Shown: in pieces, positions 25,401 through 35,365 of the stretch
How the letters are laid out: each line of letters begins with the position of its first letter
Numbering within the stretch: position 1 is the first letter of the stretch
NCBI GenBank assembly: GCA_016098155.1
Contig: JAAAJB010000064.1
Location: 25,061 to 89,060, forward strand
Reading direction: 5' to 3'
From: Actinomortierella ambigua
Lineage: Eukaryota > Mortierellomycota > Mortierellomycetes > Mortierellales > Mortierellaceae
DNA length: 64,000 nt
Made by a program: the position numbers and the translations under genes
Notes under the pieces: generated by a model
The model's input: the letters and a program-made list of their open reading frames with translations, nothing else
Told to the model about the DNA's origin: nothing
Databases searched by the model: none

Positions 25401-26037
25401 GACGATCACGTGGTACACGAAGGCAGCTGAGCAAGGCCATGTTGAGGCACAAAGGTCTCTTGGTGTGATGTATATGGATGGCGAAGGAGTCGAGCAGGAC
25501 AGCATTGAAGCGATCAAGTGGCTCACTAAAGCAGCGGAGGGAGGGAATGCCTGGGCACTTACCTGTGTTGGACGGCTGTATGATTTAGGCAAGGGAGTTG
25601 AACAGTGCGATCACTTGGCATTTCAGTGGTATAGTCGAGGCGCTATCCAGAAGCACTCGGATGCGCTATTCAGACTCGGCTCGATTTATGAACTCGGTCT
25701 CTCGGTGGATCCTGATGGCGATGAGGCTCTTCGTTTGTTCCGGATGGCACGTGAGAAGGGGTGTCGAGAAGCATACTTTCACATCGAATGGTTGACTAGC
25801 CCTGAATATCTTGGCAGACAAGTGAGCAATGATCTCTCAGATGTCGTCTCATTGTACCAACAAGGGGCGGAACTTGGATATGTCGCAGCACAGTACAACA
25901 TTGGTCTTATGTATGAGAAGGGCCGTGGTGTGGCGAAGAATGTGGAGGAGGCAATTGTATGGTACCGACAGGCTGCTGGTCGGCACCATTTTGATGCAAG
26001 GTTTCGACTCAAGTTCCTTCAAGAGCATAAGGAATAA
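22405..26037 (+). CDS. Kinase-Sel1 gene C: TKL-like protein kinase with about 22 Sel1 repeats
   Basis: Third array member, 1177 residues, exons 22405-22437 (MNSVQPEASFK) and 22537-26037. The kinase domain is closest to A: GSGGYGSVY, CAVKTFFLTQ, Lys46, HRDLKSAN Asp140, LADFGLAQ Asp158, APELLFAKK. An acidic/Thr-rich hinge (about residues 270-320) joins it to the Sel1 solenoid, which ends QHLQ-type in LKFLQEHKE. Two shortened repeats occur near 24301-24390 and 25245-25330. The TAA stop is embedded in the hexamer AATAAA. Its leader exon resembles D and E more than A. No sign of pseudogenisation. Confidence 0.9.
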
Positions 26038-26979
26038 AATCAAATCATCTCACACAGTACAGGCGGTGCACTCATATGCCCACTGGGTAGGTCTTCAAAA
26101 GTTCAACCGCATTTACTCCTGTTTAGATATTATTTCGCGGTGGTCACCGCGCAGAATGTCATAGTGCTCATGGGCCACACAGCCAATATGCTCATGTTGT
26201 TTGGTCATTTCATAGTTTTCGGGGTACAGTACTTGTTCTCGGTAGGTGGTACGGTACATTCGCTTGTTGAAGACTGCCGGTCCTCTTTTAAGGACTTGAG
26301 TTGATCTTATTTCACTTCTCACGTAGTTTGTGCAGAAATGGAAAATTGGAAAATAGCTAGCAGTGCGTGTGTGTGGAGAGAGGCATCATTCGTCACATCT
26401 GTCTCATCTGGATGCCGCGCTACGCTTTGGATATCGACACTCATGTCGAGTATTTGAGCATCCGTAATGGGCTTCAAGCACCACAGATGTGACTGACTTC
26501 AACTGGAAGAGTCGGAAGAAGGTCACTAGACCAGTTGGTGCCTACGACTGGAATGCTCAATGGCAAAGCAGAAAACTGTGGTATGTACATATTTAAAAGA
26601 CTACCGCGACTTCACTCAGTGTTTTCGGGTGCTTGAGACTGTAGTTATTGTGTATCATTTCGAAGTTTTGTGCAGCTCTGGAATGATATCGCTGAAATTC
26701 TGTCTCGCTCGCCATCTTCGCCGCCTTCAGTCTGCTGAGTATGATATTTCACAAGTTCCTTCTGTCCTTACGGAATTGCACCGTCGTGAGTGCCTGTTGG
26801 ACGTAAGGTTAGTGTCCATTGACTTGGAATAGCCGTCTTCGTTCACATATGCATTGCGTATACCCACTCTTTCATTTTGCAACGCCCGCCTCTATCGTTT
26901 CCAGGAATCTCTGGTTGTGGCGGATACTCAATTCGGAGTTGGTCACATATGTGATCAATCAACTACACATATTTGCATG
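26038..26979. other. Gene-free region after the array
   Basis: About 0.9 kb with no convincing gene. The plus-strand open frame 26560-26832 (90 codons) has no recognisable domain and uneven codon use. The region lies between the array and a decayed minus-strand kinase and may hold further unrecognisable relics. Confidence 0.5.
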
Positions 26980-27626
26980 GCCTATAGTACTTTGGCAATG
27001 TCGTCGCATGTGCAGGTCAGCATGGCACTCTGTGCAACTTCAGCGCGCAATGTATATTCGATGCCATTCCAAAGTCGCAGAGCTTGACCTCCAGGTACCG
27101 TGTGAGCAACAGGTTGTCGTTCTTGGGGTTCAGGTGAAGGACGCCTTTCGGAATGGGATATAGGCCAGCCTGCGAGCAATCTCTTGCGCGATCCGGACTT
27201 TGGTCGACCATGCCTTAGCTAGCGCGATGTTGCCGATGATGGCCTTGCTAAGACAGCCCTCCCCCTCCCCCTTTTGGCCAGGCCCGTGACGAGGACCAGC
27301 CCTTCGTCCATCTCGGTCTCGCCATAGAGCTGGATGATATATCGGTACTACATACAACCTTTCGAGGATGTCAATTTCTTGCTTGATGCCTCCCCACCCC
27401 TCTTTTAGTCTTGAACTGAGCTCGGTAACATGGGTTGTTTCAGCTTCAGAAATCTCCCGTTCTCAGAACGGGATCTGAGGCCGACATCGTACCTGGTCTT
27501 GCAGACGGGGGTGTGGGTACCACCATAGTAGGCAGAAACCTCGGCAAATTTCATGCTTGAAGTCCACTTGATATCGACAGACCGCGACAACAAGAATGAC
27601 AAGCTGATGGCATGGCTTATGATCAA
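26980..27626 (-). pseudogene. Decayed protein-kinase relic (frameshifted)
   Basis: Read on the minus strand, scattered frames spell a kinase in order. First comes a degenerate glycine-loop region ending in GGTHTPVCKTRY (about 27500). Then RYIIQLYGETE (about 27330) matches the HRHIIQFYRTHEE stretch of the array genes. Next are STKVRIAQEIARRLAYIP (about 27200) and, in another frame, GVLHLNPKNDNLLLTRYLEV followed by KLCDFGMA (27060-27140). The catalytic loop HRD is HLN, the pieces lie in different frames, and stops intervene. It is therefore a dead copy from a related but distinct kinase group with no visible Sel1 tail. Exact ends cannot be set. Confidence 0.7.
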
Positions 27627-28785
27627 GCGGAGGATTTCCAGTATCTGGAGCGCTCGATATGGGTTTAGCTGAAACTCTTATATCCTGTTCCTAATGCCCA
27701 TTTAGAGTGATTCAAGCTGGCAATGGTATTTATGGGCAGATATGGATAGAATGGTACACAGGGTCTAACGGAGCTTTGATTTTTGACATCTCCCGCTCGG
27801 TAGATGGACACCTCGGTTGTTGAGGCGAACAGGGTCGTTTCGGCCGCCATGAAGGTTTGAAGTGCTGGACTTCTACCGGGGACTTTGCCTGGCAGAAGCC
27901 AATGGGGGATGGGACAGCGCGTGAGCCAAGGACGACTCATGGGAAGAAGATGCGAATGATTGCAAGGACAAAGTCACCTCGCTCATCAATGTTTTTCAAT
28001 TGGTACAAGGTGGAACACTTGAAGAGACTCTCATATTTGGCTCTCAGTAGGGTGGCGCGATGGCCGAGCGAGAGAGGGGCGGGTGTAGGAGGGAAGAAAA
28101 ATAACGGCAGGTGAGGTGCGGGTGGCCACTGTAGCCAGACCGAAAGATCATGGAGTATCCTGCCCCTACCGTGGAAGCTCCCTTCGTCTCCTAGTCCTAT
28201 TTGCAAGGTGGGTTTTTGTCTTCCCCTCTCTTCCCCTATCGACGTGAGCGTAGCTGGTGGAGACCATCTCGGGCGCTGTTGGACGGGCGGGGCTGGCGGC
28301 TGCAAAGAGCTGGGTGTAGAAGCCCGGTGACCTCCAATGCCGGCCGGCAAACTGACGGTCTCGACGCCATTGTGGTTGGTGGTGGGGCCGCTCCAACTGT
28401 AACTTGTCTCTGCGAGGGCGACAGGGGGTGTTAACATTATAATGAACAGACTGAGGCAGTGCCTCTTCTTTTTGGAGAAGAGAGGTAGAGTGAAGGTATC
28501 GACTTGTCGTGTGTAGTTAGACTCTTGTACAACATATTGATTTTCACTCACACGAAGAACTGCTTTTTGAAGGTATGTAGAAAGTTCTCGCTGGCACAAA
28601 AATGCTTCAACCTTTACAATAGACTATAGCATGAATGGTCCAGAATGAAAAGATCTCGCCAGTAATGGTAGGATTTATTCCTTGCTTAGTTACTCATTCG
28701 TGAAAAACGACGGGGAGGTGAGAGGGGGAAGGAATGAAGGAATGAAGGAATGAGGGGGGTAAAAAGACGAGGCGCTGTAGATGAA
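27627..28785. other. Region without a supported gene
   Basis: Two minus-strand open frames lie here (27665-27940, 91 codons, and 27937-28599, 220 codons). They overlap by four bases, have no domain or signal peptide I recognise, are Pro-rich and are partly contradicted by plus-strand frames. They may be decayed coding sequence upstream of the kinase relic. I do not call them genes. Confidence 0.4.
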
Positions 28786-29442
28786 CTAGGCCCTGGGATT
28801 ATCAGGATCAAGCCAGTAATGGAAGACGAGAGATTCCTGGCTATTCGCTGCCGGCAAGAAAGTGGAATTCTTAACCATGCTATAGACCTCTTCACCAGAA
28901 CCGCGTCTAGTAATGTCGAGAGAGACACTACAATTCCATCCAAGTACGGTATAGCACTCCTGCACCCACTTGCCATCCTCGATCTCAACACCGGACCGGC
29001 TGATAAAGTTGAAACCTCCAGCAACGTTAGAATCTCTATTGTACCAAAGAAGCTGTGTATAGATCCAAGCAAGATCACCATCAACGCCGAATAGCAAGCC
29101 CTTGTTATAGAATGCGATTTTGCTGTCTTTTAGACTGTATGGGCCAACCTTGATCTCATCCACGAAAAAGGCGGGTGAAGGCTTGCAATCGCGATAAATG
29201 GCTTTAAATTCGTAAATTGTATCATACTCCAGTGTGTCTTCAAGCTCCGAGACCATCTTCATGACGACCCCGCCAGGGATCACGATGGTACTATTGCTCT
29301 CGTCCGGCGTTTCACGCAACGGGATAGTAGCCTGGGCGGTGTCGGCCAAGTACTTACAGTAGGTCTTTGCGCGAGATGACGCTCCGACAGCAACACTGAC
29401 AAGCATGGCGAATGCAGAAAGAAGGAGGCTCGGCTTCACCAT
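28786..29442 (-). CDS. Orphan secreted protein, 218 residues
   Basis: Single-exon gene. The N-terminus MVKPSLLLSAFAMLVSVAVG is a clear signal peptide (basic residue, hydrophobic core, small residues before cleavage near VGA-SS). The mature part of about 195 residues is well mixed in composition, with few cysteines (YCKY, YRDCK, QECYTVLGWNCSV) and several aromatic residues, as in a folded beta-rich domain. It has no internal low-complexity sequence. Two possible N-glycosylation sites (NST) are present. I do not recognise a family. It sits alone in a decayed zone, and its codon regularity and signal peptide make it a real gene. It could be an extracellular or effector-like protein. Confidence 0.72.
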   Translation of the reverse strand: MVKPSLLLSAFAMLVSVAVGASSRAKTYCKYLADTAQATIPLRETPDESNSTIVIPGGVVMKMVSELEDTLEYDTIYEFKAIYRDCKPSPAFFVDEIKVGPYSLKDSKIAFYNKGLLFGVDGDLAWIYTQLLWYNRDSNVAGGFNFISRSGVEIEDGKWVQECYTVLGWNCSVSLDITRRGSGEEVYSMVKNSTFLPAANSQESLVFHYWLDPDNPRA

Positions 29443-31154
29443 TTGGAGATTCTACATTGAGTGTAAATTGCTAGATTTAGTAACGTCACTCGTTTGTATG
29501 AAGAGAGTAGCACTGTCCTGAATTTCTTGGAAATGTTACCTTGTGTTGTGAAGGGAATGATTGAGACGTCTGGAGTGAAGATGCAGGAGCGGTGGTTGGA
29601 GATGAACCTTTATAAGAGATTTCGCACTCAAGATATCTTTGCGCCTAATCGATAGTTAGCGATGTCATAAGGCACTCTGGTATAGTCTAACGACAGTACT
29701 CTTATAAGAATAGAGGCGACTGCCTGTATCAGGAGAAGACGAAGAAGCTGAGCTATGAGTCGTGGTGTCAGATGTTACACCAACAACGCTACATTAAAAT
29801 ACTTGCACCCGACGACATACAGTACTGGACTGCTGGACACCATGTAGAACACGAACATACATGTATTTTACCTTGTACGCATTCTCAGTCCCATACCGCT
29901 CTCGTCCTGCATACTACGTACTCAGCGATCTAGCAGACGTCACTCTTGAGCGAGTGAACACGCATTTGATCGATTCTTTCAATTTCTTTCCCGTAGTCAA
30001 CAGTTCTGCTTCTCTTGACGGCCGCGCTTCCTTAGTAACAGCACTGTGTAACAATGCTTGAAATTAAATTCACACAGACGTGTCAACTCTGGCCTGCAAC
30101 ATCGTGTTGTGCCATGGAGGAGACTGGTTCCTAGTTAAATCCTTGAACAATACGTAGCTGAAAATGTTGAACTTAGCATGGGATACTGTGTGGATCTGTT
30201 CGGACAGATGAGCATCAGCTGCATATCTTTTCGTTCGAGCTGCAGTCGGTGCGCTTTAGCCGTTACCCGGAGGCCAGGTTACCACCCAGGCTCACGAACT
30301 TTATTGACAAAATCGACTACTTCCTATGGGTGACTCGAAACATTGTAAAAGTCTCCTGATGATATTCTCGAGATCTTTTGGCTGCCCAGCGAACCAAATC
30401 AAGATTTTGGGCCCCCGTCGATCCTGGACAGGCGTGCGTGGTTGGGTAGTCACTGCTCTTGCCCGATTCCGGACCCTGCCGGCGAGGAGACTTTTTTTCA
30501 CAACCAAGCCGTGAAAACGAAAGCGGTCATGCAACCAAATGTTTTAAAATGAGACGTTGGATGCAAGAACGAAAGGGTCGACCGCTGGATGAAGCTGGGC
30601 CAAGATTCTGGCGTTTGTGGCCAGAACATGCCCGCAGAACCAAGGTCGATTGCCGAGGTGGGATCCCCGTATGCCACCATTCAAGGGCCTACGTTCTAGT
30701 GGCGCCGACTGCTTCAAGCATCCGAGCAAGTAAAACCAACAACTGGATGCCTGTTGCAACAAGGGGGGCCTCGCTTCAAAAAAAGCACCCATCTGATGTG
30801 AGTCGAGCCAAACAGGAAGAACTCAACAGAATTGCGAACGCGCTGCTCAAAGCTGTCGGCGGTAACATGGGTACGAAGAGAGTTGAGGACAACCATGTTA
30901 CAATTGCGTTAGGGCTATCGAAATTTCAGACGAAGTTGGGCTTATTCTTACTGGATGAAACTTTTGGCAGATATTTTGTGCGTCTGGTAAATATGGTGGC
31001 CACCATAGGAATTCTGCTCCAATGTATTTTTTTTTGCTGTCCATGTATCTACATGGTACCCTTTTGCTCGTGCAATTGCGCGGGCAGCCTGCTAGCTGTG
31101 ATACTCATTTCGTCTTTAGGACCAGATCGTTGGGCTACATTATAGTTGGCGTCG
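29443..31154. other. Gene-poor region
   Basis: About 1.7 kb with no secure gene. The plus-strand open frame 30459-31145 (228 codons) includes a plausible helical stretch (SRAKQEELNRIANALLKAVGG) but also sequence translating from AT-rich, intron-like DNA. It may be the damaged 5' part of whatever gave rise to the zinc-finger-like frame at 31155. Confidence 0.45.
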
Positions 31155-31811
31155 ATGAAAATATTACATTTCAAGAAGTGCTCGCAGTGGCAAGGCTTTA
31201 TTGGCCGCATCACCTATCGATGTCTGCGCTGTCGCCGATGCAGGATGCGGTACCACCGTGGCGCCATGGCGGCCATCTCGAAGGCCAGGGACGGCCCAAG
31301 TACCTTCAACCTATGCGGGAAGATAGGTCATGTCCATGGAAGAATCGAGGCAGATGCGATGGCGTATGCAGCAACAACGTTGAAGCGGCCGAAGGCAGCA
31401 GCGCGGCATCGTCAACAACACCAAGCAAACGGCATGGACCTTCAGGAGGAGCCAAGTGGGATATTAAGAAGAAGAAGGGCAGGATGGACCATGCAACTGA
31501 ATCGAATTCAGCCGCGGATGCAGCCAGCGCACCTGGCAGCGGTACCACTACCACAAGCATACAGGCTTCGATACGAGCCATCACCAAGCGCAAGCCATGG
31601 CACCCGGGACACGGCCCAAAGGTTAAGAAGGTTTGGTCCAAACAAAAGGCGAGCAAGCCGTCATCTATCAGCCAAAACAGCAAGAGCGACCATGGCGTGT
31701 CTCCAGTCCCCCCAACCAACCTGCAAGAGCCAGCCTGGTGGTACACCATCTACAATACGAGCCAATATGTTAGTAGTGCAGCCGACTGATCTTGCTTCGG
31801 TGACGCAATAG
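31155..31811 (+). pseudogene. Possible FLYWCH-type zinc-finger fragment, probably damaged
   Basis: The frame from ATG 31155 encodes GFIGRITYRCLRCRRCRMR, then IGHVHGR after about 30 residues, then an Ala/Lys-rich helix (TTLKRPKAAARHR). The Cys-Cys/His-x-His spacing and the helix after it resemble FLYWCH domains of fungal nuclear and MULE-transposon proteins. After about 31400 the better-looking sequence (basic: WDIKKKKGRMD, GHGPKVKKVWSKQKASK) is in a different frame, open from 31022 to 31789. This suggests a frameshift or an unrecognised intron. It could be a transposon relic or a real nuclear protein with a splice I cannot place. Confidence 0.35.
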
Positions 31812-32364
31812 GTCCGTCAGTTGCGCTAATTTTGCCATTAGCTCATTTGCCCCTCTGCCCCTGGGCTGGGACATCTCTCTCCAACTCATCTTTGCAACGC
31901 CACTACTAGCTTGCAAGGGTGCATCCCACACACTCTTTTTCTTTCTTTTTCGGTCCCCCTCCATAGGATTGTGCTCAATCCTCGCGTCATTTTCCACTCC
32001 CCCCTCTCACCCGATCCCAATTGGTGAGTCGAGCTGGACATTGGAGCGGACAATGCATCTCCTCAGGCACACACATGGAGCAAAGGAATGCTTTATATTA
32101 AATTTCATTGTCCAGGGGTTAATCAACTCTGCTGTTCATCTTTCATCCATTTGTATCAATAGAAGAGGGCATTGGTCTCTTTGCTCGCGCGAGTTTTTTT
32201 TGTTTCTGACTGGAAACAGGAGCCAACGGATTGCCTAGACAATCCTTGCTAGGAGCTATCCCGACCACCTCACTTTAAACTCCCCCACACACACCTCTTC
32301 CCCAGGCCAGCTCCATCCGTAGCAAGATACCTCGCGACTCGATCCATACAGTTTCTCAAAAACA
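31812..32364. other. Intergenic, SPT2 promoter and 5' leader
   Basis: About 550 bp. Nothing is recognisable beyond pyrimidine-rich sequence close to the SPT2 start and a short CACACACAC run at about 32286. Confidence 0.5.
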
Positions 32365-34911
32365 ATGGGCGAGGTAAGAACGAAGCCGGTTTGGGGGTTT
32401 TTTCCCCTGGCGCACGAACCTGCGTTTTGGCTGATCAAGGAGTGTGACAATCATTTGTTATCCTGGGTGTAATCTACCACATCATTAACCACCGCACTCC
32501 CCCCCTCCCGTTTTTTCTCCATCATTCTACCCTGTTTTCTTTATTGTTTTTCTCATGTTCACTCCCGCCTCCCCCTTCCTTCCTCCCTTTTCATTCCCCT
32601 CCCCATTTCCTCCTTCACCGGGCATTTTCTTTTTCGTTTCCTTCTCCATGAACAAAATAATAGTTTGAAAACCTCCGCAAGGTCGGCACGCAGCTCAGCC
32701 GCGAAGTCGAGTCGGAGCTGCTGAAGAAGAAGCGCCAGATGGAGATGGAGGACGCGCAACGGAAGCGGCAGGAAGAGCAGGATCGTCGACGACGAGAAGC
32801 CGAGACTCAAAAGTTGTTGCGTCGAGAACTCGAACGAAAAAAGGCCGAGGAAGAAGAACGTCGGAGGGAGATCCAGGCCCAGCTCAAGGAACGTGCCAGG
32901 GAGAAGCAATTACAGCTACAGCAACAACAGCAACAGCAACAACTCGCGCGTGAAAGGGATCGAGATCGGGATCGGGGGGATCGAGGAGATCGGGATCGAG
33001 ACCGGGAACGGGATCGTGATCGGGAGCGGGATCGGGAACGAGGAGGAAGCCAACCGACGCGACGCCCACCTTCTTCTCAAAATGGCTCCTCTTCGTCTTC
33101 CAGGAACAATACCCTTTTCGTGGATCCACCAAAGGTAAAAAAAAAAAAAAAAAAAGGATCCGCATTCGTCAATTTTTCAACCCTGCCATCCAAACCCAAC
33201 GGCTCTCTACGCCCCTCCCCCCTTTTTTCAATCGTAAAACATGCCCAACCTGCATGTTGGATATTTCGTGACCACACCTAACGCTTTTCATATCTATTGG
33301 TTCGCCGCATTTCAATCTTCTTTTCTTTCTTCCTTTAGCCAAAGAAACAAGAATTCTCGTTCGACTATATTGCCAAGATGGCCCAGCAACGGCAGCAGTC
33401 TGGATCAGGGTCGTCACGCGATAGCACAGGATCGAGAAATGGAAGTGGCGGCGGGAGCAGCAGCGGTGGCCCTCGATCGGCCGAGCAGGCAAGACTGGCC
33501 GCGATCGAACGAGCCAAAGTCAGCCGTGGCATTAGCCCTCCGCGAGATATTGCACCAAAATCGATGCCCAGGGTCCATAAAAATGGTAGGTGTAGTTCTA
33601 ACAACAGATGGAGAGGAGAGGGAGAAAAAAGAGTGGGGAGAGGCGGGAGAAGAGGAGGAAGAGAAAGAAAGAAAGGAGTGTTTATGTGCAGCCATCTTTT
33701 GTTTTGAAAGAAAACATCTACTGATCAATTTTGCGTCTCAAATTTTCTTTCATTTATTCATTCATTTTTTTCCTCTTTTAGATCCCGTGGCAGTGAAACG
33801 ACGCGCCAACTCTGGAGGCGGCAGCCTCCCCTTATCAGCCAACATCCGTGGCGGTGGTTCGTCCGTGAACCCGATCCGCAAGGCCGGCGTCCAGTCGCTC
33901 AAGGATGGACCGATTGCGCTCAACACCAAGAAGCGCGACCTGCGGACGATCGAGGAGATCACGGCCGATATCCGAAGTCACAAGGAAAAGGAAAAGGACT
34001 CTCGACTCGAGGAGCGCCAGCAACGGATCCGAGAGATTGAGGCCGAGCGTGAGCGTCTGCGCCTGAACCGCGAACGCGCCATCAAGTCGGCCCAGTTGAC
34101 AAAGGCGCTCATGACTGGGTCGGATGCCCAGGAGACAGAGCGGTTGAAGAAGCAGGCGATGGACGAGAATAATGGTGTTAGTGGAAATGGTGGTGGTGGT
34201 GGTGGAAGGCGGAGGAAGGGTAGTCGAAGCACAAGTCGAAGCAGAAGCTCCAGTCCACGGAGTCGATCTAGCAAGCGAAGGTCGCAGAGTCGGAGCTCGA
34301 GTCCGGCATCATCATCAGCGGCAGCAGCAGGAGCATATTCATCCTTGGCACCACCCCCACAACGACGAGACAGGAGCCGAAGCCCGGCGAAGCGGCGGAG
34401 GAGTATCAGTCCTCCAACGCGACGGAATAAAGAGCTGGATCGACGTGGAGACCGTGAGCGGGAACGATATCGGGATCGGGATGACGAGCGGACGGCGCGG
34501 GATCGGAAGGTGTCGTCATCCAAGAGGTATTCTTCGTCGCCATCGCCACCACCCTCATCACGGCGTCGTCGCTCGGAATCGCCGCCTCGACGGAGTGCAG
34601 GAGGAGGAGGAGGAGGTGGTGGTGGTGGTGGTGGTGGAGGTCGAGGACCACGTTTCCCAGACGAGGAGCTGGATGTGAGATCTGTGATTGGATCGATTTT
34701 CGGCACAAAGTATCTACAGCGCACGGAGCGGGAAGACTTTTCGGACGATGACATGGAGGCTGGCGCAGGCGATGTCTTCCGCGAGGAGAAGCGGAGTGCG
34801 CGCATTGCTCGAGAGGAGGACGAGCGTGAGGCGCGTTTGGAGGCCGAGGCGGCGGAACGGTCGCGCAAACGCCGTTTGGAACGCGAGAAGAGTTCGCGTT
34901 CTAGAAGATAG
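32365..34911 (+). CDS. SPT2: SPT2-family histone H3-H4 chaperone
   Basis: Nuclear chromatin protein that binds H3-H4 and acts during transcription elongation. Exons 32365-32373, 32664-33134, 33339-33585, 33782-34911 join to 618 residues. The first coding exon is only three codons (MGE), supported because the next exon opens in phase with FENLRKVGTQLSREVESELL. A long charged coiled coil (Arg/Glu/Lys/Gln) follows. Then come RDR-type repeats, the conserved EFSFDYIAKMA motif at the third exon start, an RS-rich region (SRSTSRSRSSSPRSRSSKRR) and a poly-Gly run. The C-terminal SPT2 domain is diagnostic: SVIGSIFGTKYLQRTERED, SDDDMEAGAGD, SARIAREEDEREARLE. Highly disordered overall, as usual for the family. 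Confidence 0.88.
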
Positions 34912-35365
34912 AGAAACAGGATCGGGCCTTTGAAGAAAAAAAAAAAAAAGAAATAGGAGAGTGGAAAGGGCATGTAGAAACCTTCCCCCGACCCCATCTA
35001 TCTGCCTCTTTAGGACACTTTCCCCTATCCCTTCATTCTGCCCCACTTGCAAAGAGCAAGTGCACTTTCTTTTATTGCATCTGAGCAATAGACAAAAAAG
35101 AAATATATACACCCACATGCTCACAATGAAAACAAAGGCCACAAAAAAATCATAGTACGCGTTTTTTTTTACAAGTACACTGCCACTGGCGGCAACAAGA
35201 TTACGAAACTGGGCTATTGGACCACAACACGGGGAAGGTGGGGAAAGGAATGGAGAAGGGGACCATGAAGGTGTTTCAATTGTTACAATAAAAAGATAAG
35301 CACGTAAATAAAAAAGATGTCGAGAAAGGCTTGTGAGAGAGAGAGAGAGAGACAGAGAGAGAGAG
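34912..35365. other. Convergent 3' ends of SPT2 and ceramide synthase
   Basis: About 450 bp with poly-A runs, possible AATAAA hexamers on both strands (near 35287 and 35308) and a GAGA tract against the ceramide synthase stop codon. No gene seen. Confidence 0.6.

Noticed and set aside
13663..26037. CRISPR-like or satellite repeat explanation for the periodic sequence
   Set aside because: The roughly 108-bp period is coding (36-residue Sel1 units) with codon-aware divergence, and there are no spacers; the setting is eukaryotic.
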